In this document: piece by piece, positions 18,777 to 29,438 of the stretch | How positions within the stretch are numbered: the first letter of the stretch is position 1 | Layout of the letters: every line of letters begins with the position of its first letter | From: CAWAVN01 sp963844315 | GTDB taxonomy: Bacteria; Planctomycetota; Planctomycetia; Planctomycetales; Planctomycetaceae | Length of the DNA stretch: 64,000 nt | Assembly (NCBI GenBank): GCA_963844315.1 | Contig: CAWJOC010000034.1 | Location: forward strand, 186,001 to 250,000 | Direction of reading: 5' to 3' | Translations under genes and position numbers: made by a program | Notes under the pieces: model-generated | Told to the model about the DNA's origin: nothing | The model's database searches: none | The model's input: the letters and a program-made list of their open reading frames with translations, nothing else

Positions 18777-20137
18777 CTATCTCCCATCCTCCATCCTCAA
18801 CAATTTGACCATCGCCTCGCACATCGCGGGGCCGGATTCGTTGGTGAAGGGAAACTGGTTGCAATACTTGGGGGATTGATAGGCGGCATACGTCTGCCGG
18901 GCGATGTCGTGGGCATCCGGCACATAACCGATCCTTCCATTGGTGTAGCAGGAAATCATCAGATGGTCCAGGGCCGCGTGGTTTCGCACTTCGAGGGCGA
19001 AACTGCTAAAGAACTCCGAGGAATTCGCCACAATCCCAAAATTGCCAATGCGGAAGCGCTTGCACTTCCGTGGACAGCGTTTCGGCCCGGTGTTCCCAGT
19101 CCTTGAGCATTTCATAAGTCCACGCCAGGTTGAACCGGCACATGGCTTCGACGGCTTTCCATTCATCCCCGCCGTGCCTGGCGACCATGTCTTCCGGGCG
19201 GTTGGTCATCGCCCTTCCGATGGTTTCCTTCCAGCCTTTGACATCGTTGGCTTTGAGCCGACGTTGGGCTTCAAGGCGGTCGTGGTCGATTTCCTCCCGC
19301 GTCCAGCGGCGCGTGGGAAGCGACACCATTTGACTCACCGCTAACAGCTTCGGTTCATCAATCCGCTCTGAGTCCGCAAGTGATGCAAGCGCCGCCCCCG
19401 CCATGATTCGGCCCGGTTCCTTCGACAGTTCGGGCGTGGTGGAGAACCGCCTGAGGAAATTCACATCGCCACACGCACCTTGCAAATACAGGGCCGTCAC
19501 GCCCGGCAAAGCGCGCTCGATGATGTCGCAAATCTCCCCCGGCACATCCCGCGAAACCGCCCGCGGCTTGAGCACGGTTTGCACCGTGGGATGGGCTTGA
19601 AAGTTGACCACCATCGCCAAAGGCGAGCCATTGCTGCGGTTGACCCTAAGCGTGGTCAAACGGGGATCGACCGGGCCGTTCTCGCGGGTGCGGTTAAAGG
19701 TTTGCCGGGGCAAGTTCGTGCTGGCGACCGACAAATCCGCCGGTTCGCAGGTTTCGCCACGCGAGGATGATCGCGGTTGCCGCCTGCCTTGCGGCCCAGT
19801 CTTCGTAGATGGGATTGACTTCCCCTACGCCCAACAGCCCGCCCGATGCCGGGGCGTTGTGGGTGTGAGTGCAAGCGACCATGATGTTCGCGGGCGGGAT
19901 TTCCGTTTCCGTTCGGACTTGCTCGCGGACTTTTTTCGTGAAGGCGTCGCTGATGACCATCAAATCCAGCGACACCAACGCCAGCGTGGTCTCGCCGTTT
20001 TCGAGCACCAGCGCGGTCGCGTTCAAATCATCGTGCACCGTTTCCCAGGTGCGCTCCAGATAGTAGCCCCAGCCCGTCAGTTCCACGCCCCAAAACGGCG
20101 TCAACAACGTCCGGGCCACTCCTGCTTTCAAACCCAT
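18777..20137 (-). CDS. Neutral ceramidase-like hydrolase, two frameshifts
   Basis: Three frames together give one protein. The N-terminal part has GVARTLLTPFWGVELTGWG, then LALVSLDLM and ACTHTHNAPASGG, the metal-site loops of the neutral/alkaline ceramidase family. The middle part has VVNFQAHPTVQ (a metal-ligand His) and LYLQGACGDVNF. The C-terminal part has ISCYTNGRIGYVPDAHDI, the family's YxNGxxGYxP-like motif. Breaks lie near 19720 and 19040. Planctomycetes carry many such proteins; most are probably amidases of unknown substrate. No signal peptide is apparent at MGLKAGVART, so a cytoplasmic location or a missed upstream start is possible. Confidence 0.78.
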
Positions 20138-20282
20138 GTTTGTTTCCTCTCAAATCGTTCCGCAGGGCAAAACACCCCTGCCCTACTTTCACGGTAACAG
20201 GCTATGCAAAAAAATCCCAATGACCAATGAATTGGTTTTCAGTTTTCGGTTTTCAGAAAGACAATGCTGACTGCTCAATGAA

Positions 20283-20318
20283 AACGCCCGGAAGTCGTTT
20301 GATCGGCTTCCGGGCGTT
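20283..20318 (-). terminator. Intrinsic terminator of the YTV gene
   Basis: Arms AACGCCCGGAAG and CTTCCGGGCGTT (12 bp, perfect) are followed on the minus strand by a short T-run (TTTTC). It lies 25 bases past the minus-strand stop at 20343. Confidence 0.8.
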
Positions 20319-20342
20319 TGTCGCGATGGTTCAATCACGCGA

Positions 20343-22636
20343 TTAGTCGAACAGACACCTCAGGAAGCATCCATGATCGTCACAAGGTTCGCAGGGGCCC
20401 ATTGTGCAGGGTTCACAGGGGCAGATTTGCGGAACGATGTCCTGGACGGTTTTCACCCGCACCACCGGCACGGAGACTTCCACATCCACTTCGTAAGGCA
20501 CCTGGCAGGTGTAGGTTTCCTTGCTTTCGTAGGGCACCTTTTTGTAGACCACCTCGCAGCGGGTGGCGTTCTTGGTGATCGTTTCGTAAGTCGTGTGCGG
20601 AACGTCCCGCGAGCGGGCCACCTGGCGATACAGCGTTTGATACACGGTATGGGTGCGCTTTTCGGGCTTGTGGGTCACATAGGGCACGTTGACCGTATAG
20701 GGCTGATTGATGAAATTGGTGACGAACACCGTCCGCTCGCGGGTTTCGGGCCGCATCACGCAGTAAGGCACAATGCGGGACCGCGTTTGATAGGTGCAGG
20801 TCGTCACGTTGACCATGTGAGTCCGGGTTTCCGAACGGAAGGTCACATACGGAACCGTGCGGGTGCGGACCTGCGGAATCATTGTGCAGGTGGTCACCAT
20901 CCGGGTGCGGGTTTCCGGACGAACGACCGTGTAAGGCACTTCCTGGGTGAACGTGCGGGGAATCCAATCCGTGACCAGGCGTTGGCAGGTGCGGACTTCG
21001 GGTCGCATCACGGTATAGCCCACTTCGCGGGTACGGATTTGCGGGCGGTAATGCGTGGTGCAAACCGTCTGAGTCCGCGTTTCCGGGCGGTAGCAGGTCA
21101 CATAGTACGTATAGTCTTCCTTGGACATCGTTGTCTTCCAATAGGTTTCGCAGACTTCGCGCTTGACGACCTTGGAAACCCAGATCCGTTTGCAATCTGG
21201 TTTGCAGACTTCGTTGCAGTCGGATGGGCAGCCCGTTTCGCAAGCCTGTGCCGGGCAGTGATGGCATCCCGAATCGCAACCAAAGCAATGGTGATGATGG
21301 CCCAACACGCCGCCGGGACCTTTCAGAGCGCCTTCGAATCCCCGGAAGCAATCTATGGCCAGGATGGCGCCGTCTTTGACCGTATCCTTGAGCAGTCCCA
21401 CCACTGGCAAATGTTCGCGGATATGGGCCCGCGTATGGCGGAGGTGCGCTCGCAGCGGTGAAACAGGATATTCAAAACCGAGAGGCAAAGCCGCTCCAAA
21501 GGTGTGACCGCCAGGCCCGTAGGAGCCGCCGTCGTAAAGACTGGGATTGACCGGATAACCGGCGAAGCCCCCATCGCAATTGCCATAGCAAGAGCCATAG
21601 GCATAGCCGCTTTCCTCGGACCATTCGTGGCTGATGCGCTGGATGTTGCGTTTGTCGTTAAGGCAAGTGCCGGGGTTCGAGTTACAATCGGTCTTGGCTT
21701 CATCGCAGGTGCCGCATTTGGGCGATTCGCAAGGCACGCTTTGCCAGCAGCCCATGTCTTCGCAAATCTCTTTGGTCACCTTGCAGGGAACCATCTTGTA
21801 AACCGGGCGCGTGCCCGTCATGGCTTTGGTATAGGGAACCATCACGGCGTGCTTCACCTGATGGGTTTTCAATTCGGGAACATTGACCGTGTAATGCTCG
21901 GTGCGGGTGCGGGGTTCGGGAACCTGCACCACGTAGCTTTGCGAGACCGAACGCATTACCGGTTGGTTGACCGTGTAGTTCACGGTGCGGCTGTGGTGTT
22001 CGGGAACCATCACCGTGTAGTGCTGCGGAACTTGCGCGGGACCGGAATGCAGACGGTGTAGTTTTCCGTGCGGGTGTGATGTTCGGGAATCACCACGGTG
22101 TATTGCTGCGGAATTTGCCGGACCACGGGAATCGCGATCGAGTAGGTCTCCGTGCGGGTTTTGTATTCGGGGATATTCACCGTGTATTGCTGCGTCACGG
22201 GACGCACCACGGGAACGGTAAGATGCCTCGTCTCGGTCCGCTGATGCAGTTCCGGAACCATCACGGTATAGGGTTGCTCGACGGCTTGGACATACGGAAT
22301 GTTTTCGTAATAGGTTTCCGTCCGCATTTCTGTTTTGGGAATGCAGACCGAATAGGTATAAGGAACCTCTTTGGATTCCGGCGTGAGGTAATGCCGGGTC
22401 ACCGAGCGGGTTTTGGTTTCCTCGCGGAGCTTGGTGACTTTGCGGATTTGCGTTTCCCAACACGTTTCGGGAGCGCAAATCGTTGTATCGGGGCAAACGG
22501 GACCACAAGACGAAGTGTTGCAAAGCGATGAGAGGCAGCCATCCGCGAGTGCCGAGACCGGGAACACTCCGGTCAACACGGCAAAAGCTAGAAGCCAAGC
22601 CAATTTCGCCAAGCTGAGGGGCAGGCGCGTATCCAT
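20343..22636 (-). CDS. Secreted YTV-repeat cell-envelope protein, one frameshift
   Basis: YTV-domain proteins are a planctomycete speciality and have been found in cell-wall preparations of Rhodopirellula. The start at 22636 (GGGAG six bases upstream) gives a signal peptide ending FPVSALADG. Then come at least ten repeats of about 20 residues of the type YTVxxPExxTRTExYTV. A Cys/Gly-rich middle (CHHCPAQACETGCPSDCNEV) is followed by a second block of diverged repeats with TRT/VPYxV spacing, and a Cys-rich tail (CPCEPCTMGPCEPC). Regular beta repeats plus about 40 cysteines suggest a disulfide-linked wall protein. One frame break near 22040 separates the first five repeats from the rest; the repeats pair in register across it. 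Total about 764 codons. Confidence 0.88.
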
Positions 22637-22963
22637 GAAGTCTCCCTTACGGCAATGTTTGGTTCTAGGAACTGTTGTATTTTTAGAACACAAACCGTTG
22701 CCAGGAGGCATCACGGCGGCAAATCCGGCAGGAAAATGGGAGAGCGCGGGAAAAGAAAGCGGTCGTGCGGGTTTTGCCGGCGAGCGTGACGGTTCAAACG
22801 GCGGAGCTTGCGTTTCCGTCGGGGAAACACGGGCCGAAGAGCCAGCATTTCGCCTGAACGTGAACTAAACTCAATCGCATAGAGCGACCCCCAGTTTCTA
22901 AGAAATTGGGAAAAGCAACCATTGGGTTGAGCATATCGAGACCGGGCCATGCGACAGAAACAT
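22637..22963. other. Intergenic region upstream of the YTV gene
   Basis: About 325 bases between the YTV start (minus) and a doubtful small plus-strand gene. It presumably holds the YTV promoter. No clear repeat or RNA feature is visible. Confidence 0.35.
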
Positions 22964-23155
22964 ATGAGAATCTATAGTATTTCTTGGAAGTGGGGATGCT
23001 TTGGCGTGTTACTGCTGGGCATCTGGTATCTTCGAATCAACACGCACTTTGCGATCATTCATCCGAACGGACATAAGCGAACCGTGAATGTGTTCTGGCT
23101 TCCCAATCATCAAGACGACAACACAACCGGGCCGGATTTCACGTTTCAATTGTGA
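22964..23155 (+). CDS. Possible small single-pass membrane protein
   Basis: From ATG 22964 the frame encodes 63 residues with one hydrophobic segment (CFGVLLLGIWYLRI), then a polar tail ending TTGPDFTFQL. An ATG at 22949 would add five residues. Base composition is richer in AT than neighbours. I recognise no family. It could be spurious. Confidence 0.35.
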   Translation: MRIYSISWKWGCFGVLLLGIWYLRINTHFAIIHPNGHKRTVNVFWLPNHQDDNTTGPDFTFQL

Positions 23156-23263
23156 CCTGTTGTTGCCGAAATGAGCACCGTCCCCTCGTTCCCAAGCCAA
23201 GTAGGGTCCGCTGTGCGGACCTTCAAACGAACTCATGGGGCTGACACTCCACGCTCGCCGGGT

Positions 23264-24913
23264 TCATGCACTCCGCGCCATTTTGCCCTTGGCAACAAAA
23301 TGCGATTCGGCCAGTTGCTTGAGCGCTTTGAGATCCAGTTTCCCCGTGCCGAGGATTGGGATCTGCTCGACTTCCAGGAAGCTTTTGGCGTCGGGGATCC
23401 ACAGGTTCGGAAGGCCGCTTTCGGCAAGTTTCTTCTGGACTTGGTCCATCGGCATGGAAAACGGCTTGTGGACCACGATGATGCGTTCGCCTTTTTTCGG
23501 GTCGCAGACCGCAGTCACCGCGACGCGGATGGCGGGTTGGCCTTCTTCGGAGACTTCTTCATCGCCCAGGATGCCGGAGAGGATTTCTTCGATCCGCAGG
23601 TGCGGGACCATTTCGCCGCCGATTTTGGAGAACCGGCTTTGGCGGCCGGTGATGTGGATGAAGCCTTCCTCATCAATCTTGGCAAAATCGCCCGTGTTGT
23701 ACCAACCGTCTTTGAGGACTTCCGCCGTTTTCTTTTGTTGGCGGTAGTAGCCGCACATCACGTTTGGCCCAGAGATGTGGAGTAAGCCTTCGCGGTTCAA
23801 GCCTAAATCCTCGCCGGTTTCGGGATCAATCACTTTCGCGGAAACGCCGGGCAAGCATCGGCCCACGCTGCCGAGTTTTGTGCCCAAGGGCGAGCCCGGC
23901 CCCAAGCGGTCGGCGGGGACGTTCACGGAAACCACCGGCGAAAGCTCCGTGGTGCCGTAGCCTTCGCTGGGTTCGAAGCCAAACTTCTCGCGGAAGCTGT
24001 CACACAGATCGCGGGGCATTTTTTCCGCGCCGAGGATCACGAGATTCATGGCATGGAATTGCTCCGGCGTGCAGCGTTTGAGGTAGGTCCGCAAGAACGT
24101 GGGGGCGGCCATCAGAATCGTCACGGCATGCTCTTGGGCCATCCTGCCCACTTCCCTGCCATCCAAGGGGTTCAGGTGATAGACGCTCCGGGGCGAAAGC
24201 GTCAGTGGCAGCCACATCGTGCCGGTGTAGCCGAAGGAATGAAAGAATGGCAGCACTCCCAAGAGCACATCTTCCTTCCTCAGATGCACCGTCTGATCGA
24301 CCGCAAGCGTATTCGAACCGACGTTTCGGTGGGAGAGCATCACGCCCTTGGGTTCGCCGGTGGATCCCGAAGTGAAAATGATCGTCATCAAGTCATCCGG
24401 CTGGATCTTCGTCAGCCCTAATCGGCGTTCCAAGATTCCCACGGGCAATAACGCCGCCGCGAACGCCCGGAGTTTGTCCAACTTCGTGATGCGGGCTTTG
24501 AGGTCTTCGAGGAAAACCGGTTCGGCATCCAATTGGAAGGCGAACTTGTCCATGAGTCGCCGACTGGTAAGGACGTGCTTGATGCCCGCTTGCCTGATAC
24601 AAGAATTGAGGTCGGCATTGGACAGCGTGTAGTTCAAATTCACCGCCACGCGATTCATCAGCGAGACGCTGGTGTTCGCCAGAATGCCGCCGACGGTGGG
24701 TGGGAGCATGATCCCAATGTGCGGCTCATCTTTCCCGACGACTTCCCGAAGCAAGACCTTCCGCATCGCAAGGGAACCAATGAGGAGGCGTTTGCCAGTG
24801 AGTTCCAAGCCGCTGGAGTCGGAGACCTTTGGGCGGGACCAATCGCTTTTGCACTGCCGCAAAAACCGCCGGACAGGAATGAGTTCCGCAAGGTTTGTGG
24901 GTTCTGTGGTCAT
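23264..24913 (-). CDS. AMP-forming acyl-activating enzyme (acyl-CoA/acyl-ACP synthetase type)
   Basis: 549 residues from ATG 24913. ANL-superfamily motifs are all present: the P-loop TSGSTGEPKGVMLSHRN, YGTTELSP, the GWYNTGDFAKIDEEGF hinge region, and a C-terminal catalytic Lys in IPILGTGKLDLKAL. SRFSKIGGEMVPHLRIEE resembles the acyl-ACP synthetase domain of Aas-like enzymes, which activate fatty acids for lysophospholipid re-acylation. The acyltransferase half of Aas is absent, so the acyl acceptor (CoA or ACP) is open. A double-hairpin repeat lies 30 bases upstream of the start. Confidence 0.85.
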   Translation of the reverse strand: MTTEPTNLAELIPVRRFLRQCKSDWSRPKVSDSSGLELTGKRLLIGSLAMRKVLLREVVGKDEPHIGIMLPPTVGGILANTSVSLMNRVAVNLNYTLSNADLNSCIRQAGIKHVLTSRRLMDKFAFQLDAEPVFLEDLKARITKLDKLRAFAAALLPVGILERRLGLTKIQPDDLMTIIFTSGSTGEPKGVMLSHRNVGSNTLAVDQTVHLRKEDVLLGVLPFFHSFGYTGTMWLPLTLSPRSVYHLNPLDGREVGRMAQEHAVTILMAAPTFLRTYLKRCTPEQFHAMNLVILGAEKMPRDLCDSFREKFGFEPSEGYGTTELSPVVSVNVPADRLGPGSPLGTKLGSVGRCLPGVSAKVIDPETGEDLGLNREGLLHISGPNVMCGYYRQQKKTAEVLKDGWYNTGDFAKIDEEGFIHITGRQSRFSKIGGEMVPHLRIEEILSGILGDEEVSEEGQPAIRVAVTAVCDPKKGERIIVVHKPFSMPMDQVQKKLAESGLPNLWIPDAKSFLEVEQIPILGTGKLDLKALKQLAESHFVAKGKMARSA

Positions 24914-24942
24914 GGCTCGGACCCATTTGGGCAATGGATAAA

Positions 24943-24995
24943 ACCCAGGCCGACGCCTTGGCGTCGGGATCCGACCGCAAGCGGTCGGCTTGGGT
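24943..24995. repeat. Double-hairpin palindromic element (family A), intergenic copy
   Basis: Outer arms ACCCAGGCC and GGCTTGGGT flank two hairpins: CCGAC-gcc-tt-ggc-GTCGG and CCGAC-cgc-aa-gcg-GTCGG. It has the same layout as the copies inside ftsK, cimA and valS, but different inner triplets that are still complementary. It lies 30 bases 5' of the acyl-activating gene, in its leader. Confidence 0.9.
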
Positions 24996-25190
24996 GTGGT
25001 GATGCTTTGGAATTAAAGTCCTATTCAATCCTGCATAACAAATTTTCATCAAAACGGAAAGACTGATTGCTTTTCCCGAATTTCCGGAACTTCGGTCGCT
25101 GTGAGCCGTCCTAACTCTATCACCGGAGTCCTTTCCCCTTTGGTGCATCGGGTCTTTCCATGGGTCTTGGCAAGGAAAAGGAACACTCAC

Positions 25191-27457
25191 ATGAACAAAT
25201 TGCGAGCAGGTTTGGCCTTGGTCATCACGGCTTTGGCGGTGGGAGCCGGTTCGGTCGGGTATGGATGCTTCATGGTGTCGCCGCAGCCCGTGCAGGTGTG
25301 GCTGGACCATATCAACGTGGAGATTCGCGATCAGGTCGCGGTGAAAACCTACAACTGCACGTTCAAGAATCCCAACGCCCAAGCGGTGGTCGGCGGCGAA
25401 TGCTACATGGAACTCGAACCCGGCGCTCAGGTGGATGATATGTCCGTCACGGTGGATGGCCAGGAAATGAAGGCCGAGATCCTGGATGTCGAAAAGGCCA
25501 ATGAAGTCTTTACCGACCTTGTCAAAAACGGCGGCTCCCCTGCCCTCCTCGAATACTATGGCAACCAACTTATCACCACCAAAGTCCCCCGCATCGCCCC
25601 CAACGGCACGGTGACGGTGAAATTGACCTATACCACCGTCTTAAAGAAAAAAGGCAACGTGGTCCGGATGCAAATGCTCAACACCAACCCCAAAGCCTCC
25701 TTGCAACCGCTCAAAAGCGCTTCGGTCACGGTGAAGATCAAAAGCAGTGAACCCCTGAAAAACATCTACTCGCCCACGCACAAAATCGAGATCGAAGAAG
25801 ACAAGGATTGGGACGTGGTCGCCAAGTGGTCCAAGGAAGACTACCTGCCCCGGCATCCGTTCGTGCTGTATTATGCGACCGACGATCAGCAGGTCGGAGC
25901 CAGCGTGGTCACGCACCGCGAACTCGATGAAGAAGGCAGCTTCATGCTGATGCTCTCGCCCACCGTCGGCAGCGGGACCGGGCAGATTCAAGAGACCGAC
26001 ATTCTCCCTAAGGATGTCGTGTTCTGCGTGGATACCTCCGGCTCCATGCTCCAGGGCAATAAGATCGACCAGGCCAAGGAAGCCCTCAAGTATTGCATCG
26101 AGCATTTGAGAACAGGCGACCGGTTTAACATTGTGGACTTCAGCACCACCGTGCGGAGTTTTCAGGAACAGGGATTGGTCGACTTCAATGAGGAGACCAA
26201 AGCCAAGGCCCTGAAATACGCCGCGAAGCTCGCCCGCGCGGAGGCACGGCGATTCATGAAGCCCTAAACCTGTCGCTCGATCACCTTGGCAAAAGCGACC
26301 GCTTGCAAATGGTGCTGTTCGCCACCGATGGCCTGCCCACCATCGGCGAGCGCGACCCCGAAGCCATCCTTCGAGACATGGCGAAGAAGAACACCGAAAA
26401 CGTCCGGATGTTCGTGTTCGGCGAAGGCTTTGACGTCAACACCAAGCTCTTGGACTTTCTCGCCCTCAACCATCGCGGCGAGGCGGATTATATCCTGCCC
26501 GAAGAAGACATCTCAAAAAAGATCAGCGGGTTCTTTGATCGCGTGGGTTCGCCCATCATGACCGACGTGAAGGTCAAGTTCGACGGCTTGGAAGTCAAGG
26601 ATGTTTATCCCAAGCAGATTGATGACATTTTCAAAGGCGAGCAAGTCATTCTCTACGGCCGATACACCGGCCACGGGAATAAAACCGTCAGTGTCACCGG
26701 CCAGGTGGGGGGCGTTGAGAAGACTTTCACCTATAACCTCGACTTCCCGGAGATGACAGAAGACGACAAAAGCTCGTTCGTGCCCCGTTTGTGGGCCGGG
26801 AAAAAAGTGGATTACCTCTTGTCCGAAATCCGCAAGACCGAGCAGCCCGAAAAAGAACTCGTGGATGAAGTGACTTATCTTGCCAAACGGTATGGCATCG
26901 TCACGCCCTACACCGCCTACCTGATGACCGATGATGTGGTCGGCAAGGATCAGGCCGAACTGGCCCAGCGGTTCAATAACCGCTTCGGAGGACTTGGCGG
27001 CGGCGTTGGTGGGCCCGCCCCGACAAGCACGCCCGCCGATTTGGGGGTTCCCGTCGGACAAAGCGGCAAGGCGCCGGCGAATGAACCGGCCCGGCAAGAA
27101 TCCCAAGTGCGGGCGGCCAAAGCGTTAGGTGATGCCCGCCGCTCCAAGGAAGAAAGCGGAGCCGCCGATGCCCTGTATGAATTTGCCGACCTCGCACTGG
27201 AAAGCGGAAGCAAGCGCGACGGCAAAAACGCGATGCACGCCATCCGCTACATTGGCTCCAGGACGTTCTATCAATCCGAAGGCGTCTGGTACGACAGCGA
27301 GTTCAATACGGAAAAAGACAAGGCCGAGAAAACCATCAAAGTCGGAAGCGTTGAATATCTGAACCTCATCAAGTCCGACAAAGCCATCGTCAAGTACCTG
27401 GCGCTGGGCAACTTGATCGTCAAAATCCAAGGCCAATGGTATCGCTTCGAAATCTGA
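25191..27457 (+). CDS. Secreted VIT + von Willebrand A protein, one frameshift
   Basis: ATG 25191 begins a signal peptide (LRAGLALVITALAVGAGSVGYG). The VIT domain (about 25-150) shows VEIRDQVAVKTYNCTFKNPN and LVKNGGSPALLEYYGNQL. A vWA domain has an intact MIDAS: DVVFCVDTSGSM and later FATDGLPTIGE. The frame breaks near 26250, where GGTAIHEALNLSLDHL is expected; it resumes with QMVLFATDGLP and runs to 27457. The C-terminal third has RYGIVTPYTAYLMTDD, typical of this architecture, then a Gly/Pro-rich linker and a small domain. Total about 755 codons. Such proteins are envelope adhesion or complex-assembly factors; no partner is adjacent. Confidence 0.85.
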
Positions 27458-27484
27458 GATTGGTCCTTTGTCCTTGACGATTCT

Positions 27485-27527
27485 AAACCCCGGCGAGCGT
27501 GAATGGTTTTCACGCCCACCGGGGTTT
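27485..27527 (+). terminator. Intrinsic-type terminator after the VIT/vWA gene
   Basis: AAACCCCGGCGAGCGTGAA pairs with TTCACGCCCACCGGGGTTT around a four-base loop, with one or two mismatches, 28 bases after the stop. The stem carries a GGCGAGCGTG word like the family B repeats. Confidence 0.7.
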
Positions 27528-27558
27528 ATTATTGGCGAGCGTGCCGTCTACTTCTTTC

Positions 27559-27591
27559 TTCCTACAGTCTACAGCCTAAAGCCTACAGCCT
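27559..27591 (+). repeat. Heptad repeat leader before coaB
   Basis: CTT followed by CCTACAG, TCTACAG, CCTAAAG, CCTACAG, CCT, ending three bases before the coaB ATG. There is no Shine-Dalgarno between the repeat and the start, so the repeat itself occupies the ribosome-binding region. Confidence 0.8.
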
Positions 27592-27594
27592 AAC

Positions 27595-28233
27595 ATGAAA
27601 ATCCTCATCACCGCCGGTCCCACGCGGGAATACCTGGATGATGTGCGGTATTTGTCCAATGCCTCAAGCGGGCGGATGGGTTACGCCCTGGCGGAGGCCG
27701 CGCTCAAAGCCGGGCATGAGGTGGCGCTCGTGACGGGGCCGGTGGATTTGTCGCCCCCGGTGGGCTGCGTGGTTTACGCCGTGGAAACCACGGCACAGAT
27801 GCGGGATGCCTGCGTGGCCGCGTTTCCCGCGTGTGATGGCGTCATCGCCGCCGCCGCCGTTTGCGATTATAAGCCGAAGGAACGGATCACCGGCAAGATC
27901 GCCAAGACCGGCGGTCCGATTTCAATTGAGATGATCGAAACCGACGACGTGCTCAAGGAGTTGGGCCGGATGAAAGACGGCCAGTTTGTCGTCGGCTTTG
28001 CCTTGGAAGCCCATAACCCCAGAGAAAACGCCCTGCAAAAGTTACGCGCTAAGAACTGCGACTGGATCGTCCTGAACGCCCCCACCGCCATCGGGTCAGA
28101 ATCCAACAGCGTGGAACTTTTGGACAATTCCGGGCAGGTCCTCCAAAGCTGGCAAGGCACGAAAACCGAAGTCGCGGGAAAACTGATGGCCTGGCTGGGT
28201 GAGACCGTGAATCTGCCACGAGCAGAATCTTGA
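27595..28233 (+). CDS. coaB: Phosphopantothenoylcysteine synthetase, stand-alone CoaB
   Basis: 212 residues covering only the CoaB half of the usual CoaBC (Dfp) fusion. CoaB joins 4'-phosphopantothenate and cysteine in coenzyme A synthesis. Visible motifs: ILITAGPTREYLDDVRYLSN, SSGRMGYALA, AAAVCDYKP, the GKIAK loop with the conserved Lys, and GFALEAHN. A separate CoaC decarboxylase must be encoded elsewhere. The frame is intact. The start lies three bases after a heptad repeat. Confidence 0.9.
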   Translation: MKILITAGPTREYLDDVRYLSNASSGRMGYALAEAALKAGHEVALVTGPVDLSPPVGCVVYAVETTAQMRDACVAAFPACDGVIAAAAVCDYKPKERITGKIAKTGGPISIEMIETDDVLKELGRMKDGQFVVGFALEAHNPRENALQKLRAKNCDWIVLNAPTAIGSESNSVELLDNSGQVLQSWQGTKTEVAGKLMAWLGETVNLPRAES

Positions 28234-28305
28234 CCGATGCTCAAAGATAGGGATCCATTTGAGTCGACGAGTGGGGTATGATAAATCCTCACTGAGGAGC
28301 AATGA

Positions 28306-28620
28306 ATGAGCGTGAATTTGACCTATCCCCACATCGAAAAGCCTGCGCGTGAACCGGCCCGTTTGGAGCGGATTCCCCGGATCCGGGTGGCTCAAATCGT
28401 GATGGATTATCTGGCTTACGGCTGGTCTCCCGACGAGATGTGTCGGCAGCACCCGTACCTTTCGCAAGCCGAAGCGCACGCCGCGATGACTTACTATTTC
28501 GATCATCAGGCGGAGATCGACGAGGAAATCCGGTTGGAAATCGAACAGGACTCTGAAACCCGTTCCACCGCGCAACGTACACCATTTTATGCGCGGATGA
28601 AGGCCAAGGGGCTGTTGTAA
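28306..28620 (+). CDS. DUF433 protein (antitoxin-like helix-turn-helix)
   Basis: 104 residues. IPRIRVAQIVMDYLAYGWSP and HPYLSQAEAHAAMTYYFDHQ are the DUF433 signature. DUF433 proteins often pair with a DUF5615 PIN-like toxin. Here the next gene is a membrane protein, so this looks like an orphan. GAGGAGC lies 8 bases before the ATG. Confidence 0.82.
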   Translation: MSVNLTYPHIEKPAREPARLERIPRIRVAQIVMDYLAYGWSPDEMCRQHPYLSQAEAHAAMTYYFDHQAEIDEEIRLEIEQDSETRSTAQRTPFYARMKAKGLL

Positions 28621-28646
28621 TTGGCAAGAAGGAATACCGATCCTCG

Positions 28647-29438
28647 ATGGCTGCTAAAACTTGGGAAACCGACTTTCGCTACCGGGCGATTCAAGAATCG
28701 ATCCAACTCGTCAGAAACGAGAGGACCGACGACATCTTTCGTTGTCCCGGTTCGCTCTGCGTTCCGGTGGCCAATAAACCCATCGTTGGCTGGACGCCCG
28801 GCAAAATCTTCATCATTTTTTTGGTGCTGGGATTTGTGCTCTTGATTGCCGCCGCCATCGTCGCGGGAGTCGCGGAACGAAACCCCAACCTCGGCGAGGG
28901 CGGCAAAGCGGTGGCTCTCACCCTGGGAGTGGGGCTGGGAACCCTTGGGATGGCTTGCTTTTTTGCCCCGGTGCTTTTGGACCGCTTTTTGATGAAGCTC
29001 TTGATCGGCTCCCGCGCCCGAGACCTTGCGGACCAGGACGGCGAGTTGCTCTGCGCGGAGCTTTCCAACAACGACCGCTCGAAAATGAAAATCTCCATCG
29101 ATGGCGATGATTACGTGCTGCTGCTCGCGGATGAGGAGAACCAGCGGTTGCTCATCGAAGGCGTCGCCGCCCGCTACATGATTCGCGCGGAAGACGTCAC
29201 GGATCTCAGGGCGTTTCAATTCATGAATTACGTGGGAGCGGAGATCACGTTCCGCATCAACGGCAAGACTTCCTTAGGCATTGCGATCGCGCGGGTGTCG
29301 CTCTTGCTCGAAGTGACCCGGCAATTGCCGTTCCTTTACTTCCTCGAAAAGCGGATCAAGAACCGGATTCTCCAAGTTTGCCGGGAGACTCTTGGCCCAT
29401 GCCATCTCGAAGAGAAGGACCTGGAGTGGGTGGATTAG
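28647..29438 (+). CDS. Membrane protein of unknown function
   Basis: 263 residues. Two adjacent membrane segments (IFIIFLVLGFVLLIAAAIVAGV and VALTLGVGLGTLGMACFFAPVLL) separate a 50-residue head from a 150-residue soluble tail (SKMKISIDGDDYVLLLADEE). No motif allows a functional call. It lies 26 bases after the DUF433 gene and is probably co-transcribed. Confidence 0.7.
   Translation: MAAKTWETDFRYRAIQESIQLVRNERTDDIFRCPGSLCVPVANKPIVGWTPGKIFIIFLVLGFVLLIAAAIVAGVAERNPNLGEGGKAVALTLGVGLGTLGMACFFAPVLLDRFLMKLLIGSRARDLADQDGELLCAELSNNDRSKMKISIDGDDYVLLLADEENQRLLIEGVAARYMIRAEDVTDLRAFQFMNYVGAEITFRINGKTSLGIAIARVSLLLEVTRQLPFLYFLEKRIKNRILQVCRETLGPCHLEEKDLEWVD

Noticed and set aside
20373..21461. Plus-strand frame of 362 codons opposite the YTV gene
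   Set aside because: Its regularity reflects the repeats on the other strand. The signal peptide, Shine-Dalgarno and terminator all support the minus strand.
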